Below, piece by piece: positions 43,702 through 52,542 of a DNA stretch of 64,000 bases. The stretch spans positions 35,471-99,470 of the forward strand of contig NZ_FNFF01000021.1 in the NCBI RefSeq assembly GCF_900100315.1, written 5' to 3'. Every line of letters starts with the position of its first letter. The first letter of the stretch is position 1. Source of the stretch: Streptomyces indicus. Its GTDB lineage: Bacteria > Actinomycetota > Actinomycetes > Streptomycetales > Streptomycetaceae. Made by a program: the position numbers and the translations under genes. The notes below the pieces were generated by a model that worked only from the letters and a program-made list of their open reading frames with translations, made no database searches and was not told where the DNA came from.

Positions 43702-46700
43702 ATGTCCGTGCACAGCTCACCGGCAGGCGCCTACGGCGCCGCCGCAGTCGACCCGAACCGCCCGGCGCTGTCCGACCCCACGCGCGCGCCCGAACACCCG
43801 CGGCACGTGGTCACCGCCGTGCTGGTCTCGCACGACGGCGCCCGCTGGCTGCCCGAGGCCCTGTCCGGCCTGCTCGGCCAGGAGCGCCCGGTGCAGAACG
43901 TCATCGCGGCCGACACCGGCAGCGGCGACGACTCCGCGCGGCTGGTCACCGAAGCGCTCGGCGCGGACCGGGTGCTGCACCTCGCCCGCCGCTCCGGCTT
44001 CGGCGCGGCCGTGGACGAGGCGGCCCGCACGGCGGGGATCCTCACGCCCGAGGAGCTGCCGTACCTCAAGCGCCCCAGCGGCTGGGACCCGGTCAGCAGG
44101 ACCTGGCGCGACGACGCCTACGACCTGCCCGAACTGCCGTACGGCGAACCGGTCCAGTGGCTCTGGCTGCTGCACGACGACAGCGCGCCCGAGCCCGACG
44201 CGCTCGCCGAGCTGCTCCGCGTGGTCGAGAACGAGAAGGAGCTCGGCCGCGACGTGGCCGTCGTGGGTCCCAAGCTCCGCGGCTGGTACGACCGCAGGCA
44301 GCTCCTCGAAGTGGGCGTCTCGATCGCCCACAGCGGCCGCCGCTGGACCGGCGTCGACCGCCGCGAGCAGGACCAGGGCCAGCACGACCAGGTGCGGCCC
44401 GTCCTGTCCGTGTCCACCGCGGGCATGCTCATCCGGCGCGATGTGTACGAGGAGCTGGGCGGCTTCGACCGCCGGCTGCCCCTGATGCGGGACGACGTGG
44501 ACCTGTGCTGGCGTGCGCAGGCCGCCGGCCACCGCGTCCTGATCGCGCCCGACGCGGTCATGCGCCACGCGGAGGCGGCCTCGCGCGAGCGGCGCACCGT
44601 GGACTGCGTGGGCCGCACCAGCACGAGCCCGCACCGCGTCGACAAGGCCGGCGCCGTCTACACACTGCTCGCCAACACCCGCGCGGCCATGCTCCCGTGG
44701 GTGCTGGTGCGCCTGGTGCTCGGCACGCTGCTGCGCACGCTCGCTTATCTGGTGGGCAAGGTGCCCGGCCAGGCGGTCGACGAAGTCGCCGGACTTTTCG
44801 GTACGTTGCTGCGCCCCGGCCGGATCATCGGCGCGCGCCGCCGCAGGCGCGCTGTCGTGGAGGCGGCCGAACTGCGGCCGCTCTTCCCGCCGCCGGGCGC
44901 GACCGTGCGGCTCACCGTCGAGCAGGTCGCCTCCCAAGTGGTGGGCCGCAGCGACCCCGAGACCTCGGCCGGCCGCCATGGCGCGGTCGAGTCCGGTCCC
45001 GGTGGCGACGACGCCGACTTCCTGGAGATCGAGCAGTTCGCGCGGCTCAAGCGGATCGCGCGCAAGCCCGGCCCGATGCTCTTCGTGGTCCTGCTGTTCG
45101 TGTCGCTGATCGCCTGCCGCGCCCTGATCGGCGGCGGCGCGCTGGCCGGCGGCGCCATGCTGCCCGCGCCCGCGGACGCCGCGGGGCTCTGGTCGCGCTA
45201 CCTGGACGGATGGCACGCGGTCGGTACCGGCGGCACCGAGGCGGCGCCCCCGTATCTCGCGCTGGTCTCCGCGCTGGCCACGGTGTTCTTCGGCTCGACC
45301 GGACTCGCCGTCACCGTGCTCCTGGTGTGCTCGGTCCCGCTGGCCGGATTCACCGCGTACTTCGCCTCGCGCTCGCTGGTCCAGTCGCGCCTGCTGCGCG
45401 CCTGGGCGGCCGTCGCGTACGCCTTCCTGCCCGCCGCCACCGGCGCCCTCGCGGGCGGCCGGATCGGCACCGCCGTGCTCGCCGTGCTGCTGCCGCTGAT
45501 GGCCCGCGCGGGCATCGCCGCGAGCGGGCTGCGCACGGAGAGCCAAGGGCTGCGCGGCAGTTGGCGTGCGACCTGGGCGTACGCCCTGCTGCTCACGGTC
45601 ACCACGGCCTTCACGCCGATCGTGTGGCCCCTCGCGCTGCTGCTCGGCATCGGGCTCCTCGTGCTGCGCCGCGCCGACCTCACGGCGTACGGGCTGCGCT
45701 TCCTCGCCCAGCTCGGTACGCCGCTCCTGGTTCTCGCGCCGTGGTCGCTCTCGCTGCTGCCCTTCGGGTTCTTCCGCGAGGCCGGTCTCGCCTTCGGCGC
45801 CGGTTCCGCCGGTGCGCTCGACCTGCTGGGTGCGAGCCCGGGCGGGCCCGGCACCGTCGGCGGGCTGCTGCTCATCGGTGTCGTGCTCGCGGCGCTCGGC
45901 GCGCTCCTGCGCAGTGAGCGCGTCCTGCCGATCCGTACGGCGTGGGCCGTGGCGCTGCTCGGCTTCTTCTTCGCCGCGTTCTCCAACGGCTCCACCTGGG
46001 CCGGGCCCGCCACCCTCGTGCAGGGCCTCGCGCTGATCGCGGCCGCGGTGCTCGGCGCCGACGGTGCGCGCTCCCGCGTGGCCGAGCAGAGCTTCGGCTG
46101 GCGCCAGCCCGTCGCGGCCCTGATCGCCCTCGCGGCTGCCGCCGCGCCGCTGCTGTCCGCCGCGGGCTGGATGATCCGCGGCGCGGACGGCCCGCTGCAG
46201 CGCACCGACCCGGCCCAGGTCCCGGCCTTCGTGGCCGAGGAGGCCAACACCCGCGACCAGGCCCGCACCCTGGTCCTGGACAGCGAGTCGGAGCACTCCG
46301 TCGCGTACACGCTCGTCCGAGGCGCCGGTGCGCGTCTCGGCGACGCGGAACTGGCGGCGCACGGCAAGGGCGGCGACCTGCTCGACGAGACCGTGGCCCG
46401 CCTGGTGGCCGGCTCCGGCGCCGACCAGGCCGACGAGCTCGGCGGGTTCGCGGTGCGCTACGTCATGGTGCAGGAGGGCGCCCCGCGCCAGATGATCCGC
46501 GTCCTCGACGCGACGCCGGGCCTGTCCCGGCTCAGCCAGCAGGACGGCACCTACCTGTGGCGGGTCGACCGCCAGGTCTCGCGCGCCGCGATCCTCTCCG
46601 GGGACGAGGCGCCCAGGCCCGTCGCCGCGGGTCCGGTCGAGGTGCACACCGACATCCCGGCGGCGCAGGCGGGCGAGAGCGGGCGCGTCCTGCGGCTCGC

Positions 46701-47541
46701 CGACTCGGCCGCCGGGGGCTGGACGGCCACGCTCGACGGCAAGCCGCTCACCAAGAAGACGGTGGACGGCTGGGCGCAGGGCTTCGAACTGCCGTCCGGC
46801 GGCGGCCGGTTGAGCGTGGTGTACGAGGACTCCGGCACCCACACCGGATGGCTCTGGGCCCAGGGCGCGCTGGCCCTCGTACTGGTCGTGCTCGCCCTGC
46901 CGGGCCGCCGCAGGACCGTGGACGACGATCTGCCGCAGGAGGCCGTCGAGCTGCCGGCCCAGGCCGCGGCGGGCGAGGGCCGCAGGGCACGCAGGCTGCG
47001 CGCCCAGGCGGAGCAGAGCGCCCAGGCCGCCGGCGGACAGGGCGAGCCGGCCGAGGTCCCCGCGCAGGGGTCCTACGGCGAGTGGGACGAGCCGCAGCGG
47101 GTGGCCGCCGGAGAGCAGTCCTACGAGGCGGGCGCCTACCAGCAGCCGTACCAGGCAGACCCGTACCAAGCCGACCCGTACCAGGCGGGACAGAACCCCG
47201 ACGGCGGGGGCCAGTTCGACCCGTACGGCTACGACAGCCAGGGCTACGGGACGGGCGGCTACCCGACCGGATCGTTCCCGGCGCAGGGCACGGACCCGGG
47301 TGGGTACGGCGGGAACGCGTACGGCGGCGACGGCTCCGGCGAGAACGCGTACGGCCAGGACGGGTCCGGCGAGGGTGCGTACGGCCAGAACGTGCCCGGC
47401 GGGCAAGGCGGCTACGACGCCACGGCCTACGACCCCGCGTCCTACGGCGGAGGTTACGGCCCGTACGAGGGCCAGGACCCCGACCCGTACGGGCAGAACA
47501 GCCAGACCGACCAGGAGCGCCCCGACGGGAGCCGGCAGTGA
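43702..47541 (+). CDS. very large GT2 glycosyltransferase / polytopic membrane protein
   Basis: 1279 residues. The N-terminal GT-A domain (about 35-300) has VTAVLVSHDGARWLPEAL, the aspartate-rich LLHDDSAPEPDALAELL and RDDVDLCWRAQAAGHRV. From about 450 to 820 run some ten or more transmembrane helices. An extracytoplasmic beta region (about 830-1050), one more helix and a cytosolic low-complexity tail (about 1085-1279) with QADPY and Gly/Tyr/Asn repeats follow. It should polymerise or modify an envelope glycan at the membrane. The next gene overlaps it (gTGA), so the two are made together. It follows whiB as I recall in other actinobacteria. Substrate unknown; GDP-mannose is a reasonable guess given the nearby man genes. 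Confidence 0.88.
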   Translation: MSVHSSPAGAYGAAAVDPNRPALSDPTRAPEHPRHVVTAVLVSHDGARWLPEALSGLLGQERPVQNVIAADTGSGDDSARLVTEALGADRVLHLARRSGFGAAVDEAARTAGILTPEELPYLKRPSGWDPVSRTWRDDAYDLPELPYGEPVQWLWLLHDDSAPEPDALAELLRVVENEKELGRDVAVVGPKLRGWYDRRQLLEVGVSIAHSGRRWTGVDRREQDQGQHDQVRPVLSVSTAGMLIRRDVYEELGGFDRRLPLMRDDVDLCWRAQAAGHRVLIAPDAVMRHAEAASRERRTVDCVGRTSTSPHRVDKAGAVYTLLANTRAAMLPWVLVRLVLGTLLRTLAYLVGKVPGQAVDEVAGLFGTLLRPGRIIGARRRRRAVVEAAELRPLFPPPGATVRLTVEQVASQVVGRSDPETSAGRHGAVESGPGGDDADFLEIEQFARLKRIARKPGPMLFVVLLFVSLIACRALIGGGALAGGAMLPAPADAAGLWSRYLDGWHAVGTGGTEAAPPYLALVSALATVFFGSTGLAVTVLLVCSVPLAGFTAYFASRSLVQSRLLRAWAAVAYAFLPAATGALAGGRIGTAVLAVLLPLMARAGIAASGLRTESQGLRGSWRATWAYALLLTVTTAFTPIVWPLALLLGIGLLVLRRADLTAYGLRFLAQLGTPLLVLAPWSLSLLPFGFFREAGLAFGAGSAGALDLLGASPGGPGTVGGLLLIGVVLAALGALLRSERVLPIRTAWAVALLGFFFAAFSNGSTWAGPATLVQGLALIAAAVLGADGARSRVAEQSFGWRQPVAALIALAAAAAPLLSAAGWMIRGADGPLQRTDPAQVPAFVAEEANTRDQARTLVLDSESEHSVAYTLVRGAGARLGDAELAAHGKGGDLLDETVARLVAGSGADQADELGGFAVRYVMVQEGAPRQMIRVLDATPGLSRLSQQDGTYLWRVDRQVSRAAILSGDEAPRPVAAGPVEVHTDIPAAQAGESGRVLRLADSAAGGWTATLDGKPLTKKTVDGWAQGFELPSGGGRLSVVYEDSGTHTGWLWAQGALALVLVVLALPGRRRTVDDDLPQEAVELPAQAAAGEGRRARRLRAQAEQSAQAAGGQGEPAEVPAQGSYGEWDEPQRVAAGEQSYEAGAYQQPYQADPYQADPYQAGQNPDGGGQFDPYGYDSQGYGTGGYPTGSFPAQGTDPGGYGGNAYGGDGSGENAYGQDGSGEGAYGQNVPGGQGGYDATAYDPASYGGGYGPYEGQDPDPYGQNSQTDQERPDGSRQ

Positions 47542-49076
47542 ACCGCACCACCCTGTCCCTGATCGCCGCGGGCGCCGCGCTCGCCACCGTCACCGGCTTC
47601 GCGGCGCTCACCGCGCCGGACGGCGGCGACACCCCGGGCAAGGCCGCCGAGCAGCGGCCGGTAGACCGGTCCTCGCTGCTGTGCCCGGCGCCCAGCGCGT
47701 CCGAGCTGGCCGACACGGTCTACACCTCGTTCACACCCGAGTCCGAGGGCGCCGCGGCGACCGACGGCAAGGGCGCGGCCCGACTCGAGCCCTCCGTGAG
47801 GGAGTTGAAGGACGAGGACGCGAAGGACGAGGAGCAGGGCGAGGAGGGCGGCAAGAGCGACAAGCAGGACAAGGGCGGCAAGGACGCGAAGCCCGCGCTC
47901 GAAGCCGAGGCCGTCGGCAAGCCCGTCACCGCGAAGGCGTCGGGGGCCGAGTCCCCGGCCCTGATCGGATCCGCCGACGGCGCGCTCGCCCCCGGCTGGA
48001 CCGTGCAGCAGACCACCGAGATGCCGGCGGGCAGCGGCCGCGGTCTGCTCGGCCTGACCTGCGGGGCGCCGGACACGGACTTCTGGTTCCCGGGCGCGAG
48101 CACCGCCGAGGACCGCGCCGACTACGTGCACCTCACCAACCCGGACTCCACCGCCGCCGTCGCCGACATCGAGCTGTTCGGACCGGAGGGCAGCCTCATG
48201 CCCGACGGCGCCGAGGAGTACACCGTGGCCCCGCACTCCACCCGCGCGGTGCTGCTGTCCACGCTGACCGAGGACCCCCAGGCCGACGTCACCGCCCATG
48301 TCACCGCCCGTACGGGCCGGATCGGCGCCGCCGTGCAGGCCGCGGACCAGAAGCTGGGCGCGGACTGGCTGGCCGCCTCGGCCGACCCGAGCGGCAGCAT
48401 CATCCTGCCGGGCATCCCGAAGGACGCCGAGTCGGTCCGCCTGGTGGCCTTCGCGCCCGGCGACGAGGACGCGGACCTGAAGATCTCCCTTGCGGGAGCG
48501 GCCGGTTCGATCACCCCGGCCGGGAACGAGTCCTTGCACGTCAAGAGCGGGATGACCGCCGTGGCGGACCTCGGCGACGTGACCAAGGGCGAGGCGGGTT
48601 CGCTCGTGCTCACCCCGACCGACCGCTCCGTACCGGTGGTGGCGGCCCTGCGCGTGACCCGCGGCAAGGGGGCCAAGCAGGACGTGGCGTTCATCCCGGC
48701 CACCGCCCCCGTGGGCGAGCGCGCCACCGCGGCGGACAACCGCGCCAAGGGCTCCACCCTCAGCCTCACCGCCCCGCGCGGCACCGCCAAGGTGCGGGTC
48801 ACGTCCTCGGACGGCAGCGGCGGCGGTACGTCGGTGACGAAGACGTACACCGTGCGCGAGGGCACCACGATGGAGGTCGCGCCGGAGGTGCCGGGCGGTC
48901 TGAAGGGTGCGTACGCGCTGACGGTGGAGACGCTGTCCGGCACGGCGTACGCGGCCCGCACGCTCGAACTCCCCGAGGCGGGCGTGCCGATGTTCACCGT
49001 GCAGACGCTGCCGTACGACCGCGGCACGGTGTCCGTGCCGGAGGCGGAGTACGACGTGTCGGTGGTGCAGAAGTAG
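47538..49076 (+). CDS. DUF5719-type secreted/membrane-anchored protein
   Basis: 512 residues from a GTG overlapping the previous stop, with GGGAG upstream. A single N-terminal hydrophobic segment (about 5-26) acts as a signal anchor, followed by a Lys/Glu/Asp-rich disordered stretch (about 85-130). Repeated beta-sandwich-like sequence covers the rest (FWFPGASTAEDRADYVHLTN, VAPHSTRAVLLSTL, VEVAPEVPGG-like strands). It appears extracytoplasmic and coupled to the giant glycosyltransferase, so I infer a partner subunit at the outer membrane face. No catalytic motif was recognised. Confidence 0.82.
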   Translation: MNRTTLSLIAAGAALATVTGFAALTAPDGGDTPGKAAEQRPVDRSSLLCPAPSASELADTVYTSFTPESEGAAATDGKGAARLEPSVRELKDEDAKDEEQGEEGGKSDKQDKGGKDAKPALEAEAVGKPVTAKASGAESPALIGSADGALAPGWTVQQTTEMPAGSGRGLLGLTCGAPDTDFWFPGASTAEDRADYVHLTNPDSTAAVADIELFGPEGSLMPDGAEEYTVAPHSTRAVLLSTLTEDPQADVTAHVTARTGRIGAAVQAADQKLGADWLAASADPSGSIILPGIPKDAESVRLVAFAPGDEDADLKISLAGAAGSITPAGNESLHVKSGMTAVADLGDVTKGEAGSLVLTPTDRSVPVVAALRVTRGKGAKQDVAFIPATAPVGERATAADNRAKGSTLSLTAPRGTAKVRVTSSDGSGGGTSVTKTYTVREGTTMEVAPEVPGGLKGAYALTVETLSGTAYAARTLELPEAGVPMFTVQTLPYDRGTVSVPEAEYDVSVVQK

Positions 49077-49226
49077 CGGCGGCCGAGGCCCTCGCGGAGA
49101 CGTAGGGACGGCCGAGGCCCTGCTCCGGGGTGCCGGAGCAACTGGGGCGGGGGCTCGCGCCGGTGGCGCGGTGAAGAGCAACTGCGGCCGGTGCAGGAGC
49201 CGGTGGCCGTGCGGCCCCCGGGTGGG

Positions 49227-49685
49227 TCAGTCCTCGCCGTAGCGCGGATCCACCGACTCCGGTGACAGGCCGAGGAGTTCGGCGACCTGCTCGACGACCA
49301 CCTCGTGCACCAGCGCCGCCCGCTCGTCGCGGCTCTTGGTGCGGATCTCCACCGGGCGCCGGTAGACGACGACGCGGGCGGGCTTGCCCTCCCGCGCCGG
49401 GATGATCCCGCCCAGCGGCACCGAGCCGCCGAAGTCCGGATCCGGCACCCCGTCCGCGGATTGCGTGCGCGGCACTTCGAGCACGAGGAACTCGACATCG
49501 GCCAGCTGCGGCAGCCGCCTCTCCAGGCGCTCCACGGAGTCCTGCACCAGGTCGGTGAACACCTCGGCCCGGCTCGCCGACAGGGGCACCTGCGGGGGAG
49601 CGACGGGTCCGCGCATGCCGCGGCCGTGTCGGTCGCGGCGGCGGGGCCTCGGCTCGGTGGGGCGGGGCGGTACGGGGCTGTCCAT
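49227..49685 (-). CDS. zincin-superfamily (PF06262-like) protein lacking HExxH
   Basis: 152 residues with a basic, Pro/Arg-rich N-terminus (1-33). The helix that should carry HExxH reads ALVHEVVVEQVAELLG: H127 and E128 are present but position 131 is Val, with E132 next. I recall the actinobacterial branch often having this altered motif, so catalytic activity is doubtful or uses other ligands. GTG 49688 directly precedes ATG 49685, and TAGGCT lies just upstream, suggesting a leaderless start. It is divergent from DUF3499, as in mycobacterial synteny. Confidence 0.82.
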   Translation of the reverse strand: MDSPVPPRPTEPRPRRRDRHGRGMRGPVAPPQVPLSASRAEVFTDLVQDSVERLERRLPQLADVEFLVLEVPRTQSADGVPDPDFGGSVPLGGIIPAREGKPARVVVYRRPVEIRTKSRDERAALVHEVVVEQVAELLGLSPESVDPRYGED

Positions 49686-50006
49686 CACCGGTGAAGCCTA
49701 GTCCTCCGGGCCGACAGCCGCCGTTCCCGGCGCGGGGGCGTCCTTCCGCCGTGTCCTCGCACGCCCGCGGAGGGTGCGGCGTCCGGCGTAGGTGCTGTCG
49801 GTTCCTGACCGTTCCTATCGCTTCTGAGTGCGGTTCCGTACAGCTCACGGACCATCCGCCGCATGGCAAATGACGGCATTTGCACCGAGTGGTGACCGCA
49901 TTCAACACCCTTCCCCACCGCGCCGGATGGGGCCGACGCAGGTCAGCGCGGAGACGATCGCGGGCGGTGTGTCCGGGTTCACAGCACGACACGGGGGAGT
50001 GACCTC
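49686..50006. promoter_or_regulatory. divergent region with an 18-bp palindrome and a -10 element
   Basis: Contains the perfect interrupted palindrome GCAAATG-ACGG-CATTTGC (49866-49883), AT-rich in a GC-rich setting, roughly midway between the zincin and DUF3499 genes. TAGGCT on the minus strand (49695-49700) is placed for a leaderless zincin transcript. No gene is visible. Confidence 0.5.
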
Positions 50007-50435
50007 GTGGAGAGTCGTCGCGGCCCGCTCAAGAGTGCGGTACCGTCCAACGTCGTGAGCCTCGTACGTCGCTGTTCGCGCACCGCCTGCGGCCGTCCCG
50101 CCGTCGCGACGCTGACGTACGTCTATGCGGACTCGACCGCCGTGCTCGGTCCGCTCGCCACGTACGCGGAGCCGCACTGCTACGACCTGTGTGCCGAGCA
50201 CTCCGAGCGGTTGACCGCCCCGCGCGGCTGGGAGGTCGTCCGCCTCGCGGACGGTTCCGCCCCGCCCCGTCCCAGTGGTGACGATCTCGAAGCCCTCGCC
50301 AACGCCGTACGCGAAGCCGCACGCCCGCAGGAGCGCGCGGCCGAGGCCGGGGGCAACGGCGGGCGCTCCGGGGCCGATCCGATGGAAGTCGCGCGCCGGG
50401 GGCACCTGCGGGTGCTGCGGTCGCCCGAGTCCTGA
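50007..50435 (+). CDS. DUF3499 family protein
   Basis: 142 residues. Cysteines in two pairs, CSRTACGRPAV (near 23-28) and CYDLCAEHSERL (near 58-62), suggest a small zinc ribbon at the N-terminal half. The rest (from about 90) is Arg/Ala/Gly-rich and probably disordered. The family is restricted to actinobacteria and has no assigned function. The GTG start has GGGGGAG upstream. It lies between the zincin gene and manB, the same order I recall for Rv3259-Rv3258c-Rv3257c. Confidence 0.85.
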   Translation: MESRRGPLKSAVPSNVVSLVRRCSRTACGRPAVATLTYVYADSTAVLGPLATYAEPHCYDLCAEHSERLTAPRGWEVVRLADGSAPPRPSGDDLEALANAVREAARPQERAAEAGGNGGRSGADPMEVARRGHLRVLRSPES

Positions 50436-50756
50436 CGCCTGCCGAGTTCAACGGGCTTACGTGGGCGTCGAGTTCCCCAACTTCCCTGCTCGCGCAATGT
50501 CGTGAGGCCTGTCTACGCATCGAGCGCCTGATGCCTCCCCAACAGCCTGTGCCACATGGCGTGTTGCTGCTGCTCATCCACCTCATCGCCCTCTGCGGCG
50601 CATGATCACCTCCGCCTTCGTGGCGGTGTTGTGAAGCGGAGGTGAACCTTCTGCCGGGGAGCGGCCTGTGGAGTTATCCACAGGCCGGTACGGGGGCCGG
50701 TCCGCTCCCGGTACGTTTGGCGCATCGGAGCGGACATTTCCAGAGAGGCTTGGGCT
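50436..50756. promoter_or_regulatory. region upstream of manB with hairpin containing a DnaA box
   Basis: GGCCTGTGGA (50663-50672) and TCCACAGGCC (50677-50686) form a perfect 10-bp stem around GTTA. The stem and loop contain the exact DnaA box TTATCCACA (50674-50682). It is 71 bases before manB and could be a terminator, an operator or a DnaA site. No gene is seen in the rest of the gap. Confidence 0.5.
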
Positions 50757-52118
50757 GTGGTTGATCTGTCGCAGATCGTGAAGGCGTACGACGTGCGCGG
50801 CGTGGTTCCCGATCAGTGGGACGAGCGGCTGGCGGAGCTGTTCGGTGCTGCGTTCGTGCGGGTGACGGGCGCCGACGCGATCGTGGTCGGCCACGACATG
50901 CGTCCGTCCTCGCCGGGTCTGTCGCGGGCGTTCGCGCGGGGGGCGGCGGCGCTCGGGGTGGATGTCACGGAGATCGGCCTGTGCTCGACGGATCAGCTGT
51001 ACTTCGCCTCGGGTGATCTGGATCTGCCGGGTGCGATGTTCACGGCCTCGCACAATCCCGCGCAGTACAACGGGATCAAGATGTGCCGGGCGGGTGCGGC
51101 CCCGATCGGTCAGGACACGGGACTGTCGGAGATCCGTGCGCTGGTGGAGGAGTGGGCCGAGACGGGTGCGCCTGAGCCGGCTGCCGCCGCGGGTGGGATC
51201 ACGCAGCGCGAGACGCTCACGGACTATGCCGCTTACCTGCGCAATCTGGTGGACCTGACTTCGATCCGCCCGCTGAAGGTCGTGGTGGACGCGGGCAACG
51301 GGATGGGCGGGCACACCGTGCCGACCGTGTTCGAGGGTCTGCCGCTGGAGTTGGTGCCGATGTACTTCGAGCTGGACGGCACCTTCCCCAACCACGAGGC
51401 CAACCCGCTGGACCCGGCCAACATCGTGGATCTGCAGAAGCGGGTCCGCGAGGAGGGCGCCGACCTCGGCCTCGCGTTCGACGGGGATGCCGACCGCTGC
51501 TTCGTCGTGGACGAGCGGGGTGAGCCGGTCTCGCCGTCCGCGATCACGGCGCTGGTCGCGGCGCGTGAGCTGGCGAAGGCGGGCGGCAAGGGCACGATCA
51601 TCCACAACCTGATCACGTCGTGGTCGGTTCCGGAGGTCGTGCGGGAGAACGGCGGGACGCCGGTGCGTACCCGGGTCGGCCACTCCTTCATCAAGCAGGA
51701 GATGGCCGCGACCGGTGCGATCTTCGGTGGTGAGCACTCGGCGCACTACTACTTCAAGGACTTCTGGAACGCCGACACGGGCATGCTCGCCGCCCTGCAC
51801 GTGCTGGCCGCGCTGGGCGGTCAGGAGGGCTCGCTGTCGGATCTGGTCGCGCAGTACGACCGCTACACCGGCTCCGGCGAGATCAACTCGACCGTGGCCG
51901 ACCAGGCCGGGCGCGCGGCCGCGGTGAAGGCCGCCTACGAGGGCCGCGAGGGTCTGGCCCTGGACGAGCTGGACGGTCTGACCGTCTCGGCCGAGGACTG
52001 GTGGTTCAACCTGCGCGCCTCGAACACCGAGCCGCTGCTGCGCCTGAACGTCGAGGCCCGCGACACCGCCACGATGGAACGCGTACGCGACGAGGTCCTC
52101 GCCCTCGTACGGGCCTAG
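50757..52118 (+). CDS. manB: phosphomannomutase/phosphoglucomutase
   Basis: 453 residues, the alpha-D-phosphohexomutase fold. The phosphoserine loop is FTASHNPAQYNG with S98, the metal loop FDGDADRCF with D242, D244 and D246, the sugar-binding loop GGEHSAHYYF, and the phosphate loop LRASNTEPLLRLN near the end. It interconverts mannose-6-phosphate and mannose-1-phosphate, supplying the probable ManC upstream. The start is GTG after GAGAGG. The gene has more T-ending codons in its first half than its neighbours, a mild difference. The downstream Trm112, SIS and manA genes run in the same direction. Confidence 0.94.
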   Translation: MVDLSQIVKAYDVRGVVPDQWDERLAELFGAAFVRVTGADAIVVGHDMRPSSPGLSRAFARGAAALGVDVTEIGLCSTDQLYFASGDLDLPGAMFTASHNPAQYNGIKMCRAGAAPIGQDTGLSEIRALVEEWAETGAPEPAAAAGGITQRETLTDYAAYLRNLVDLTSIRPLKVVVDAGNGMGGHTVPTVFEGLPLELVPMYFELDGTFPNHEANPLDPANIVDLQKRVREEGADLGLAFDGDADRCFVVDERGEPVSPSAITALVAARELAKAGGKGTIIHNLITSWSVPEVVRENGGTPVRTRVGHSFIKQEMAATGAIFGGEHSAHYYFKDFWNADTGMLAALHVLAALGGQEGSLSDLVAQYDRYTGSGEINSTVADQAGRAAAVKAAYEGREGLALDELDGLTVSAEDWWFNLRASNTEPLLRLNVEARDTATMERVRDEVLALVRA

Positions 52119-52331
52119 CCTCGGCGCGTCGGTGGGGCGGACAGAAGGCGGACACACGCCCTCACCCGCCCCACCGCGGCTGCACCCCGAACTACCCGTC
52201 GCCGCCCCGCCCCGAACTACCCGGCGCCGACTCCGCACCGCAGAGCCTTGCCCTCTACCCCAAGACCAGCCACGTCCACTCACTCGGAGATACGCTGACG
52301 TGGTCAAACCAGACGTTCGAAGGGACGCCCC

Positions 52332-52502
52332 ATGCCGCTCGAAGCCGGCCTTCTCGAGATCCTCGCCTGCCCGGCCTGCCACGCCCCTCTCGAGGAGGCG
52401 GACGCCGAGCTGATCTGCACCGGCACCGACTGCGGCCTGGCCTACCCCGTCCGCGACGGCATCCCCGTCCTGCTCGTCGACGAGGCCCGCCGCCCGGCCT
52501 GA
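52332..52502 (+). CDS. Trm112-family zinc-ribbon protein
   Basis: 56 residues, MPLEAGLLEI to the stop. Four cysteines (C13, C16, C29, C34) form a zinc ribbon, and AYPVRDGIPVLL is the Trm112p/YcaR signature. Family members activate methyltransferases; bacterial stand-alone members are poorly understood. It lies between manB and the SIS-domain gene, 40 bases from the latter, an arrangement I recall across actinobacteria. No strong ribosome site was seen; AAGGGA lies ten or so bases upstream. Confidence 0.88.
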   Translation: MPLEAGLLEILACPACHAPLEEADAELICTGTDCGLAYPVRDGIPVLLVDEARRPA

Positions 52503-52542
52503 CCCGGCCGGAAAAGACTCCAGCGATCGGAGGCCCACCCCC

